From a virus, in the IMG/VR virus record IMGVR_UViG_3300035660_000001, positions 96,140 through 160,139 of that record: 64,000 nucleotides of DNA; one strand, written 5' to 3'. The position numbers and the translations under genes were made by a program. The notes beneath the pieces are model-generated. The model was not told the origin of the DNA. It did not search any database and saw nothing but the letters and a program-made list of their open reading frames with translations. Shown here in pieces: positions 32,429 through 39,154 of the stretch; position 1 is the first letter of the stretch; the number at the start of each line of letters is the position of its first letter.

Positions 32429-32847
32429 TCATGAAGGCCATGCACACATCCCGCACAACAACCACGCACTGGGCTACGCCTGCGTTGATCTATCACGAGC
32501 TCGACGCTCGGTTCGCCTTCAACGACGATCCCTGCCCTCTGCACGGGACGGGAGGCTTGGATCGACCGTGGGGATCCCGGACTTACGTCAACCCTCCCTA
32601 CGGGAAGGAGATCGGCAAGTGGATCGTGCGGGCGTACCAGGAGTCCCGGGCCGGGAAACTCGTAGTGATGCTTCTGCCCTCGAGGACGGATACCCAATGG
32701 TGGCACAGCTACGTCATGAAGGCTCAGGAGATCAGGTTTATCAAGGGCAGGCTGTGCTTCAACGACAACAAGAGGAAGCGGGCTCCGTTCCCGTCCTGCG
32801 TGGTGGTGTTCGGGAAGAACGACAGAAGAAGAGGGAGGCTTGGATGA
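32425..32847 (+). CDS. Phage DNA N6-adenine methyltransferase (Dam-like, PF05869 type)
   Basis: A 140-residue protein: HWATPALIYHELDARFAFNDDPCP, then TYVNPPYGKEIGKWI, LVVMLLPSRTDTQWWH and IRFIKGRLCF. NPPYG is catalytic motif IV; this short form is usual for the phage Dam family. Probably protects phage DNA by GATC-type or other adenine methylation. It overlaps the DUF5131 gene by ATGA; a combination of these two genes is common in phages. Confidence 0.87.
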   Translation: MIMKAMHTSRTTTTHWATPALIYHELDARFAFNDDPCPLHGTGGLDRPWGSRTYVNPPYGKEIGKWIVRAYQESRAGKLVVMLLPSRTDTQWWHSYVMKAQEIRFIKGRLCFNDNKRKRAPFPSCVVVFGKNDRRRGRLG

Positions 32848-33236
32848 AATACTTGCTGGTGGAGCTCAAGATAAAAGTTCAGAGGTGCATTGCAAGGCTG
32901 TTCAGGGTTCCCATTATTACGGCCCAACAGAAGTCGGAGCTCGCGAAGCTCCTAGATACGGAGGAGGGGAAGAGGATCATGGCCCGGGCAATAACGACTC
33001 CGCTTATCCCCCAGCCCCGCAAGCCCCCGCCCGGGACGAAGTGCGGTAAGTGTGGATCGGAGAATGTTCTATTGTTTCGTTCTCTGCTCGGTGGGGCTTA
33101 TAGCGGTTGGTTAAAATGCCAGGAGCCGGGGTGCGGGCATCAGGAAGGTGTAATGCATTATCTCGGAAGGAACATGGTTGTTGTAGAGCCTTTACCCGAG
33201 AACAAAGAGTTATACTTTACGAAGGAGGAGAAGTGA
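32844..33236 (+). CDS. Zinc-ribbon protein
   Basis: A 130-residue protein. A basic N-terminal helix (LKIKVQRCIARLFRV) is followed by a zinc ribbon: CGKCGSENVLL and CQEPGCGHQ. Likely binds nucleic acid or a polymerase. ATGA overlap upstream, GTGA overlap downstream. Confidence 0.65.
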   Translation: MKYLLVELKIKVQRCIARLFRVPIITAQQKSELAKLLDTEEGKRIMARAITTPLIPQPRKPPPGTKCGKCGSENVLLFRSLLGGAYSGWLKCQEPGCGHQEGVMHYLGRNMVVVEPLPENKELYFTKEEK

Positions 33237-33511
33237 TTAACTTTAACACCCAGGATGTGGCCGCACTTCCGAAGGTGATGACTGTGGATCAGTTTTTCCG
33301 GGAGCAGGGAGTCGATCTGAAGGATGAGTCAGCAAAGTGTGGCTATTTTAGGAACAACATGCTGACGGGAAGGCTTCCGGTCGCATTGTATGCCTGTGCT
33401 TACTGCCATACGATCCTGTGGGATGGCAGGTATCCCTGTCCCGAGCCTACGTGTCCGAACCACAATCTCAAGCCTGGGGATCCAGCTCAGATGAGGATGA
33501 GTAATGCATAA
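33233..33511 (+). CDS. Small cysteine-rich protein
   Basis: A 92-residue GTG-start protein after AAGGAGGAG. CAYCHTILWDGRYPCPEPTC forms a probable zinc site in its C-terminal half; the N-terminal part (LPKVMTVDQFFREQGVDL) is helical. Not recognised. Confidence 0.62.
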   Translation: MINFNTQDVAALPKVMTVDQFFREQGVDLKDESAKCGYFRNNMLTGRLPVALYACAYCHTILWDGRYPCPEPTCPNHNLKPGDPAQMRMSNA

Positions 33512-34013
33512 GATCGGAGAGCGGGTTGGAGCTATGGCCTCGGCGGACGAGACGACGGCCTTCATTTTCGGGTACGGGGTTTATGAAGGGGAGGAGATCC
33601 CGACCCCGGATGTGATCATGCTGGGGCGTCGTTACATCGATCTTTGTCCTGGGAACACGAACCCCAAGATCAAGCTCGACAACGGGAAGGTCGTCTACGG
33701 ATGCGAGTGCTGGTGGGGTGATGAGGAGACGATGAAGAGGTCGATCGCAGGTCGGAAGGTGGAGGTGGTCGATATCGACAATTATCGAAGGGAAGGCGCC
33801 AAGCTTTTAACGGAGAACATTTTCGGAAGGGAGGAGGGAGCAATGGCAACCGAGAAACAGAAGTGTCCGCAATGTGGCGGGCCGACCGAGAAGATCGTGG
33901 AATGCTACGTCTGCCACCAGCCCGGGTGCGTGGAGGAGTGCATCCCCGGGGGTCAGGGGACGAAGTGCGTGTCCTGCGAGCAGGACGAGGGGATGGCGAA
34001 AGCGAAGCAGTGA
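33504..34013 (+). CDS. Small phage protein (HKIGERVGA...GCECWWG) with C-terminal zinc-ribbon extension
   Basis: A 169-residue protein. Residues 1-110 (KIGERVGAMASADETTAFIFGYGVY, NPKIKLDNGKVVYGCECWWGDE, KVEVVDID) match a known phage/bacterial family of about 110 residues with no established role. Residues 114-169 add CPQCGG, CYVCHQPGC and CVSCEQ, a zinc-ribbon module. A strong GGAGGAGGGAGCA lies just before an in-frame ATG at 33843, so the ribbon may also be made alone as a 56-residue product. Confidence 0.75.
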   Translation: MHKIGERVGAMASADETTAFIFGYGVYEGEEIPTPDVIMLGRRYIDLCPGNTNPKIKLDNGKVVYGCECWWGDEETMKRSIAGRKVEVVDIDNYRREGAKLLTENIFGREEGAMATEKQKCPQCGGPTEKIVECYVCHQPGCVEECIPGGQGTKCVSCEQDEGMAKAKQ

Positions 34014-34756
34014 GCAGAAATCCAAACAGCATGCTCTACTGGTGGCCCCGGGTCAAGGAGCTATCGATCCCCACGCCCAAGACGATTTTAATTCCGTGCC
34101 GGGACCCGAGGGATATTATCAACGCCCTGGACGGAGGAAGGAATGAGACCTTCGATGCTCTTAGCCGGGAGGTCCAGAAGAGGGCTCCGGAGATAGGGTT
34201 TCCGCTCTTCCTGCGGAGCGATAAGGTTAGCAACAAGCACGAGTGGAAGAAGAGCTGTTATGTGGAGAGCATCGAACAGATCCCCGCTCGTATCTTTAAA
34301 CTTCTCGACTTCAGCCTTTCGGTCGACGTCTCCTTTGAGGGCGTGGCTATCAGGAAGCTCTTGGATCTCGATGCCAGGTTCACGGCCTTCTGGGGGGAGA
34401 TGCCGATCGCCGTGGAGCGGAGACTGTTCGTGAACGGGACGAGGGTAGTGTGCGAGCATCCCTACTGGCCTTCGGAGTCTATTGAACGGCCAGTCCTTCC
34501 GGAAGATCAGTTTGATCTCCATCCGGACCGTCCCCCCGAACTCTGGAAGAAGATTCTCGATGAGATGCAGAAAATCGGATTGAAAGAGCTGAAGAAGCTC
34601 AAGGAATATGCTCGGCGTCTCGGGGTGGCGATGGAGAAGGGCTACTGGAGCTTTGACTTCTGCAGGGGGAAAAACGGGACGTGGTATTTTACGGACATGG
34701 CGGTTGGTGAGGAAAGTTTTCACTGGCCAGGATGCAAGAAGGCGAAGGGAGGATAA
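34010..34756 (+). CDS. ATP-grasp (R2K-like) protein
   Basis: A 248-residue protein from GTG 34010 (ATG 34031 is an alternative). FPLFLRSDKVSNKHEWKKS, then VERRLFVNGTRVVCEHPYWP, and the late WSFDFCRGKNGTWYFTDMAVGEESFHW follow the order of the R2K clade of ATP-grasp proteins found in phages, including the D-F-x...D-M-x-x-G metal/ATP-binding region. ATP-grasp enzymes make amide or ester bonds; R2K members are proposed to modify peptides or proteins. Substrate unknown. Confidence 0.75.
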   Translation: MSRNPNSMLYWWPRVKELSIPTPKTILIPCRDPRDIINALDGGRNETFDALSREVQKRAPEIGFPLFLRSDKVSNKHEWKKSCYVESIEQIPARIFKLLDFSLSVDVSFEGVAIRKLLDLDARFTAFWGEMPIAVERRLFVNGTRVVCEHPYWPSESIERPVLPEDQFDLHPDRPPELWKKILDEMQKIGLKELKKLKEYARRLGVAMEKGYWSFDFCRGKNGTWYFTDMAVGEESFHWPGCKKAKGG

Positions 34757-34757
34757 G

Positions 34758-34985
34758 ATGGACGATCGGCAGGTCATTCTATTGGAAGGCTTTCTCGAAG
34801 GGCGTTGCGTTGGCCGGGTGCATCTCATGCGGGGAGACAAGCCCTGGGATGGGAGCCAGATCGGGGAGGCGGGAGAGGAAGTGGGCTGGGGGAAGTTTGC
34901 CACGCAGGAAGAGGCTTCGCAGTGGCTCAAGGATGTCTGCGGGGCTGAAGAGGTGGTCGAGCACAAGGCCAAGCCGGGGGCTTGA
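34758..34985 (+). CDS. Hypothetical small protein
   Basis: A 75-residue protein after GGGAGGATAAG. VILLEGFLEGRCVGRVHLMRGDKPWDG and FATQEEASQWLKDVCGAEEV suggest a beta-beta-alpha fold. Last gene of the P4 block; an A/T-rich promoter region follows. Confidence 0.6.
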   Translation: MDDRQVILLEGFLEGRCVGRVHLMRGDKPWDGSQIGEAGEEVGWGKFATQEEASQWLKDVCGAEEVVEHKAKPGA

Positions 34986-35014
34986 AAGATTTTTAAGATT
35001 TTTCCTCAAAGCCC

Positions 35015-35043
35015 TTGACTGTTACTTTCAGTTAAGGTATAAT
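35015..35043 (+). promoter_or_regulatory. Sigma70-type promoter P5 (TTGACT-17-TATAAT)
   Basis: -35 TTGACT 35015-35020, -10 TATAAT 35038-35043, 17-bp spacer GTTACTTTCAGTTAAGG. Upstream GAAAGATTTTTAAGATTTTT and CAAAGCCC repeat the P3 upstream region. Confidence 0.9.
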
Positions 35044-35073
35044 GGGTGTGTAGTAAGGATGCGGTATCTCTTT

Positions 35074-35084
35074 TAACCCCAAGT
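35074..35084 (+). promoter_or_regulatory. Leader box TAACCCCAAGT
   Basis: 24 nt before the ATG at 35098, ahead of AAAGGAGAG. Confidence 0.6.
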
Positions 35085-35097
35085 AAAGGAGAGCGTC

Positions 35098-35745
35098 ATG
35101 ACCATCAAACTTTTCAACCGATCCGGCATCCCCGACGAGCCTCTGCGGAGCCTTCTGGTGTCTGCGGGGAAGCTCATGGGATGTCACGGATCGGTTGTGG
35201 TGAAGGCAACCCGAGGGGGTCTCTTCGCCAAGAGCTGTGTGTATGAAGCGATCAGCGTCAACCTTCACCACCTCGATCCGAGGACGAAGAAGGACAAGCA
35301 GGGAAGGCCGACCCCGAGCTACCCGATCACGTGGATCCCGACGAACGGGGGCTGGGTCGAGCTGAAGGTGAAGGAGTATCAGGGAGCCGACTCTCTGCAG
35401 TCGGCTGAGGTCATGTTCAAGACGATGCTCCATGAGTTCGATCACATCCGGGGACATCAGGTAGGGGAGGAGTTCAGTCGAGCTCGCCCCGGACACCAAC
35501 GAAGGACGATCTGGAAGTACCGGGTTGAGGAGAGGCGGGCCGTGTCCCGGGTTGATGAGACCCTCGAGCGGATCCAGAACGACCGGAAGGAGATCGACGA
35601 GCTCATCCTGCAGATTGGAGTGCAGTTAGAGGATGACGCGAAGAGACGGGAGGCGGCTTGGGAGAAGAAGGCCGCCCGGTTCAAGGCTCACGAAGGACTA
35701 CCCCAAGAGAGAGGAGCGGAGAGTGGAACGGAAACTGTTCAGTGA
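35098..35745 (+). CDS. Putative zinc metallopeptidase-like protein (HEFDH motif)
   Basis: A 215-residue protein. The segment FKTMLHEFDHIRGHQ contains HEFDH, an HExxH zinc-peptidase motif, with a further histidine two turns on. The upstream part (SVVVKATRGGLFAKSC, ISVNLHHLDP) is beta-rich, as in small SprT-like or phage metallopeptidases, and the C-terminus is a long charged helix (RVDETLERIQNDRKEIDELILQ). Catalysis is inferred from the motif only. First gene of the P5 block. Confidence 0.65.
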   Translation: MTIKLFNRSGIPDEPLRSLLVSAGKLMGCHGSVVVKATRGGLFAKSCVYEAISVNLHHLDPRTKKDKQGRPTPSYPITWIPTNGGWVELKVKEYQGADSLQSAEVMFKTMLHEFDHIRGHQVGEEFSRARPGHQRRTIWKYRVEERRAVSRVDETLERIQNDRKEIDELILQIGVQLEDDAKRREAAWEKKAARFKAHEGLPQERGAESGTETVQ

Positions 35746-36547
35746 GGGTGACCTCGTCCTGGTCAACAAGAAGAAGGCCAGGATCGTGAAGGTCATGCCG
35801 AAGATGTCCAAGCCCTATCAGGTCAGGTTTCTGAAGGGGACGGGCAGGGGAGCCCGGGTTTGGAAGGGAATCGAAGAGGTTCATCCTCTCGACATGTTCG
35901 TCGACGACAAGCCGAAGGTCGCTACGGCGGTCCAGAGTCCGCATGTGAGTGCGGGGAAGAAGTCTGTCCCTGCAGTCGAGCCGGTCTCGGAGCCCAGGGC
36001 GACCGTTCCCATTGAGGGAGTCTCAGCCCGGATCATTCAGCTCAGGGACGACGGGAAGACCCACTTGCAGATTGCCAACGAGCTCGGGGTCTCGAGAGGG
36101 AAGGTGTGGAGAGTTCTAAAGGGGGGATCCAGCGGCGGGGGTAAATCCGAAAGCTCCCGTCGTGATGCAGGGCCGGAGTCTGCGGAGCCCCCCGATGGAG
36201 ATGCCCCGCTGAAGTCCGTTGCCCCGCAGACGCATGGAGAGGCGCAGGAGGCTGAAGTTCCAGCCGCAGAGGTCTGCCCTGGAACTGCCCCGGCAGATGA
36301 CGTTCAGGTGCAAGTCAAGTCTCCTCAAGCTCCGCTCAAGGCGGTCAAGCCTCCCTTCGAAGGCCCGGAGATCGGGACGCTCGAGCCGGAGACGGTCTGC
36401 CGGACGGAGTGGGGGACGAAGATCGTGGTCAAGCAACAGTTCGAGACCACCACCAGAATATTTATCGACTACCAGGGGGGATGGACGAACAGCGTTCCCA
36501 AGACCATGAAGGTGGAAGTCATTCCCCCGAACGGGAAGAAAGTGTGA
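35723..36547 (+). CDS. KOW/SH3-like protein with internal helix-turn-helix
   Basis: A 274-residue GTG-start protein after GAGGAGCGGA; it overlaps the upstream gene by 23 bases. Residues 4-60 (LFSEGDLVLVNKKKARIVKVMPK..., VRFLKG) look like a beta barrel. Around residues 100-130 a homeodomain-like HTH (ARIIQLRDDGKTHLQIANELGVSRGKVWRVLK) resembles that of the 27452 gene. A low-complexity Pro/Ala/Glu linker leads to a C-terminal domain (VCRTEWGTKIVVKQQFETTTRIFIDY). A TACCCCAAGAG variant of the leader box sits at 35699, inside the upstream gene. Confidence 0.65.
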   Translation: MERKLFSEGDLVLVNKKKARIVKVMPKMSKPYQVRFLKGTGRGARVWKGIEEVHPLDMFVDDKPKVATAVQSPHVSAGKKSVPAVEPVSEPRATVPIEGVSARIIQLRDDGKTHLQIANELGVSRGKVWRVLKGGSSGGGKSESSRRDAGPESAEPPDGDAPLKSVAPQTHGEAQEAEVPAAEVCPGTAPADDVQVQVKSPQAPLKAVKPPFEGPEIGTLEPETVCRTEWGTKIVVKQQFETTTRIFIDYQGGWTNSVPKTMKVEVIPPNGKKV

Positions 36548-36553
36548 TCGAAT

Positions 36554-36660
36554 GCGTGGCGAGCGCGATCTGGCGTGGAGGGACCCGTTTCTCCCCTCCT
36601 GCCTAAGCGGGTTGGATGAACGAAGGCTTGGGGCTGATCGCCCAACCCACCGCGCCACGC
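36554..36660 (+). ncRNA. Candidate structured RNA (three-way junction)
   Basis: The 107-bp gap holds a closing stem GCGTGGCG 36554-36561 / CGCCACGC 36653-36660, a hairpin GGAGGG 36577-36582 / CCCTCC 36594-36599, and a hairpin GGGTTGG 36609-36615 / CCAACCC 36642-36648. No tRNA T-arm is present. The ATG of the next gene is four bases further, so it could also be a leader. Confidence 0.5.
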
Positions 36661-36664
36661 TGAT

Positions 36665-36859
36665 ATGAAGCGACTGCTGAACGTTTCGGAGGCCGCTGAA
36701 TATCTCGGCCTCAAGAAGCAGACCCTCTACAAGTGGGTCTGCTCGAAGAAGATCGCCTACGTCAAGGCGGGCCGGAGGACGATGTTCGATATAGCCGATC
36801 TGAATACCTTTATCGAATTGAACCGGGTCGAGCCAGCACTATTAAAAGAGAGGATGTAA
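36665..36859 (+). CDS. Excisionase/HTH_17-type DNA-binding protein
   Basis: A 64-residue protein: LLNVSEAAEYLGLKKQTLYKWV, then KIAYVKAGRRTMFDIADLNTFIE. This is the standard MerR/excisionase-like winged helix-turn-helix (helix-turn-helix domain family 17). No integrase is seen in the window, so a transcriptional role is as likely as an excisionase role. ATG shared with the structured leader; TAATG overlap downstream. Confidence 0.85.
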   Translation: MKRLLNVSEAAEYLGLKKQTLYKWVCSKKIAYVKAGRRTMFDIADLNTFIELNRVEPALLKERM

Positions 36860-37233
36860 TGGAAGTTTTAACGGCGGCAGAGGCTATCAGCAAGACGAAG
36901 GCATCGGTGAGGACTGAGTGCTTTCCGGGATGGATAGACCGGATCAACAAGGCGATCGATGAAGCGAGTAGGAAGGGGAATTTTAATTGCTTCATTGAAT
37001 TAAGAAAGCCATTACCGACTCCATCGGAAATACCTTTAATACTATCTCTTCTCGATAGGGCTGGTTTTAGGTCGCGGTGGACCGGTTGGGATGAGGGATT
37101 AACTATTGAATGGAAGATGGAGACCCAAACCGTGGAGTCCGGTATCAAGGTCTGCTCTTACTGCAAGGCCGGGGTGATCAGCGAGAACCTCAAGAACGTT
37201 CTCGCGTGCCCCGTCTGCGGGGCAAACCTTTAG
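36859..37233 (+). CDS. Hypothetical protein with C-terminal zinc ribbon
   Basis: A 124-residue protein starting ATG 36859 in TAATG overlap. The C-terminal 30 residues form a CSYCKAG...CPVCGANL zinc ribbon; the N-terminal part is helical (WIDRINKAIDEASRKGN) then beta (RSRWTGWDEGLTIEW). Function unknown. Confidence 0.65.
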   Translation: MEVLTAAEAISKTKASVRTECFPGWIDRINKAIDEASRKGNFNCFIELRKPLPTPSEIPLILSLLDRAGFRSRWTGWDEGLTIEWKMETQTVESGIKVCSYCKAGVISENLKNVLACPVCGANL

Positions 37234-37240
37234 GAGAGCC

Positions 37241-37594
37241 ATGAGAGTCGGGTCTGTAGTAACCTTGAAGGTCGAAGGGATGCTCGGCAATCCTGCGGGG
37301 ACCCGGGGCGTGGCCTACGAAGAGTATAACATCGGTGCGGAGCATCCTGGCCTCTCGTTCATCTTCGCGAACGGGCACTACGACGGCTTCTCCACGGAGG
37401 AGCAACAGGCTTTCCTGTGGGAGTTCGGGTTCGACGAGTCCGTGGCTGGCTACCAGTTCAGGAACGTGATGCAGTTATCTGCGGACTTCGAGAAGGGCGT
37501 GTTCGACTCCTGCCTGAAGATCGATCGGTTCGCATGGAAGGATATCGCCGGGGAGACAAAAGAAGAAGAGTTTGGGGTCAGGGGAGGGCTATGA
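37241..37594 (+). CDS. Hypothetical protein with C-terminal FGVRGGL tag
   Basis: A 117-residue protein: MRVGSVVTLKVEGMLGN, GVAYEEYNIG, LSFIFANGHYDGFS resemble a small phage family with a beta-barrel start and a G-x-Y-D-G-F loop. It ends ETKEEEFGVRGGL. The tag's glycine codons overlap a possible ribosome site for the next gene (GGGGAGGGCTATG). Confidence 0.65.
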   Translation: MRVGSVVTLKVEGMLGNPAGTRGVAYEEYNIGAEHPGLSFIFANGHYDGFSTEEQQAFLWEFGFDESVAGYQFRNVMQLSADFEKGVFDSCLKIDRFAWKDIAGETKEEEFGVRGGL

Positions 37595-37842
37595 TGGAAG
37601 GAAATGAGTGGAGGGCCGGGGACTACTGGTTGGGATCGAGCAGTTCGAACATGGGAGCTCGAGGGTGTTCTTCTTGGATAGGCCCTCTTTCAATGCCGAT
37701 GGCTCCGGTCATGCATAGTCTCGTGCCTAACCGGATCATAGAGTGTGGCCACTGCGGGTATCAGACCGTGATCGGAGATCTGTCGAAGGCCGGGCTCACG
37801 GTCCTGAAATGCCCGGAGTGCGCCGGTCCACTTAAAGTGTAA
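37591..37842 (+). CDS. Small zinc-ribbon protein
   Basis: An 83-residue protein with ATGATG start overlapping the upstream stop. After a Ser/Gly/Met-rich first half (GSSSSNMGARGCSSW) comes a CGHCGYQTV...KCPECAGPL zinc ribbon. Function unknown. Confidence 0.62.
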   Translation: MMEGNEWRAGDYWLGSSSSNMGARGCSSWIGPLSMPMAPVMHSLVPNRIIECGHCGYQTVIGDLSKAGLTVLKCPECAGPLKV

Positions 37843-37862
37843 TCACAGAAGGGAGAGGAGCA

Positions 37863-38534
37863 ATGCCAGACAGGTTAGTTAAGATGTCGATGTGGAAGGG
37901 CATCCTGAAGGACGTTCTCGGGATGACGACCTACGCCACGATACGGGATCCCGACACGGGCCGGGACAACCTGAAGAGCATCCGGATCAGGGGAGCGAAG
38001 GACAAGATCGGCTTCGTGGCGACCAACGGCCACCAGTTCGTTTCCTTAGAGCTCGACCTCGTCAAGGTCGGCGTGGAGGGCGAAGAGATGCCGGAGGTTC
38101 TTTTGAACTACCGGGACGCCATCCGGATCGTGGACTTCCTCGAGCGTTCCGTCGTCGGGTTGGAGTCTGCGGATATCACCTTCAACCTGGGGGATCCCGA
38201 TGTGGACCTGAAGGAGCGGAAGCCGAGCCTTAGCATCTCGATGAACGGACGATCCCTGCAGGTTCCCCTGGCCTATGAGCCTGCCTATCCGAGCGTCGAC
38301 GATATCACGGCGAAGGCCAAGACCATTCCCGTCTCCGTCTGCTTCAACGCCAAGTATCTGATGGAGATGTGCCAGCACATCGGTGCCGACGACATTAAGC
38401 TCTGCGTAGACCGATCGTCGGCGGGACCCCTTACTCAGGTGACCTTGCTCCCGTCCGGAGTGAGGAAGAACGACAGCATCGATGCCCTGTGCATCTTGAT
38501 GCCGGTTCGGTTGCCGGGATCGGACCCAATTTGA
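37863..38534 (+). CDS. Short beta-type DNA sliding clamp
   Basis: A 223-residue protein resembling the DnaN clamp: IGFVATNGHQFVSLEL matches the conserved ATDGHRLA strand region, and the end (DDIKLCVDRSSAGPLTQVTL, then IDALCILMPVRLPG) matches the final clamp strands, where DnaN ends in a MPMRL peptide. It is about 140 residues shorter than DnaN (about 366), i.e. two of the three clamp folds. It could form a trimeric ring, as in PCNA or T4 gp45; that is inference. GAGAGGAG precedes the ATG. Confidence 0.75.
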   Translation: MPDRLVKMSMWKGILKDVLGMTTYATIRDPDTGRDNLKSIRIRGAKDKIGFVATNGHQFVSLELDLVKVGVEGEEMPEVLLNYRDAIRIVDFLERSVVGLESADITFNLGDPDVDLKERKPSLSISMNGRSLQVPLAYEPAYPSVDDITAKAKTIPVSVCFNAKYLMEMCQHIGADDIKLCVDRSSAGPLTQVTLLPSGVRKNDSIDALCILMPVRLPGSDPI

Positions 38535-38543
38535 AGTTAGGTG

Positions 38544-38659
38544 GGGAAGGGCCTGTGGCGACCCCGTTGCGGTTTAACTCCGCAGTCACTTCGGGCGAGC
38601 AGGTAACATTGCTATGGGGAGTCTAAAATTAACGAATGGGATTCCCAAAATTCCTTCCC
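38544..38659 (+). ncRNA. Candidate structured RNA element 1 of the 38.5-39.1 kb gap
   Basis: Outer stem GGGAAGG 38544-38550 / CCTTCCC 38653-38659. Inside it, GACCCC 38560-38565 pairs with GGGG-A-GTC 38616-38623 and encloses hairpins TGCGG 38568-38572 / CCGCA 38580-38584 and AGCA 38598-38601 / TGCT 38610-38613. The layout is cloverleaf-like but has no tRNA consensus arms. Confidence 0.45.
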
Positions 38660-38732
38660 TGCCTGGAATTATAAAGGGCGCGGCGCCGTCTTGCGGGCGG
38701 TGCGATCAAGTCGGGATTATCTCTACTGGCAA

Positions 38733-38845
38733 GTGGGGAGTGAGCCCCGGACGTCGCGCTCGATGATATCGTGGGGAGCTGACGACTGCCGAGAAGGGAC
38801 TGCCGTGCCCGGCGACGGTTCCGTATCAGCTGAAGCACTCCCCAC
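38733..38845 (+). ncRNA. Candidate structured RNA element 2 (10-bp closing stem, possible pseudoknot)
   Basis: GTGGGGAGTG 38733-38742 is perfectly complementary to CACTCCCCAC 38836-38845. Inside, CGTCGC 38752-38757 can pair with GCGACG 38812-38817 and AGCTGA 38778-38783 with TCAGCT 38826-38831; these two cross, so they would form a pseudoknot or alternative folds. Confidence 0.5.
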
Positions 38846-38869
38846 GCATGGAATCATAGGAGGGACGAA

Positions 38870-39067
38870 ATGTTTACTTGTTTAGTGGGTCGGTTAAGCC
38901 TGGATACCCCCATAGATGCCTCCCAGGAGGGCAGAAAGGCCTCTGGGGAGGGGTTGACCCAAGGGGATGGGGATTTGGATAGGGTCTTGACTTCTTGTGG
39001 CGATTTAAGGCTAAATGGTTATTGTCTGAGGAGACGATTTAACGGGCATGGAGGTTTTGTTAAATAA
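38870..39067 (+). CDS. Doubtful small reading frame
   Basis: A 65-codon frame with a good AGGAGG six bases upstream of its ATG. Composition is odd (rich in G, L, R, with no recognisable pattern) and its DNA is full of hairpins such as GCCTCC-CA-GGAGGGC near 38918. It may be a mini-protein, or the ribosome-like site may be part of a structured RNA. Confidence 0.3.
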   Translation: MFTCLVGRLSLDTPIDASQEGRKASGEGLTQGDGDLDRVLTSCGDLRLNGYCLRRRFNGHGGFVK

Positions 39068-39111
39068 TGGCCTGCGTTTATTCGGAGGTATCCTTGCCTG
39101 TCTCCTCAGAC
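39024..39111 (+). ncRNA. Candidate structured RNA element 3 (12-bp perfect stem)
   Basis: GTCTGAGGAGAC 39024-39035 pairs perfectly with GTCTCCTCAGAC 39100-39111. The enclosed 64 nt form TTTAAC/GTTAAA and GGC/GCC helices, giving a three-way-junction shape. It precedes the nuclease-like gene at 39155. Confidence 0.55.
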
Positions 39112-39154
39112 GGTAAGTTTCGAATGGCGCGGGCCTATATTTTAGCGAGGCACC

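Noticed and set aside
36665-36859. Excisionase as proof of a temperate phage
   Set aside because: The HTH fold is shared with many regulators and no integrase or attachment site was found.
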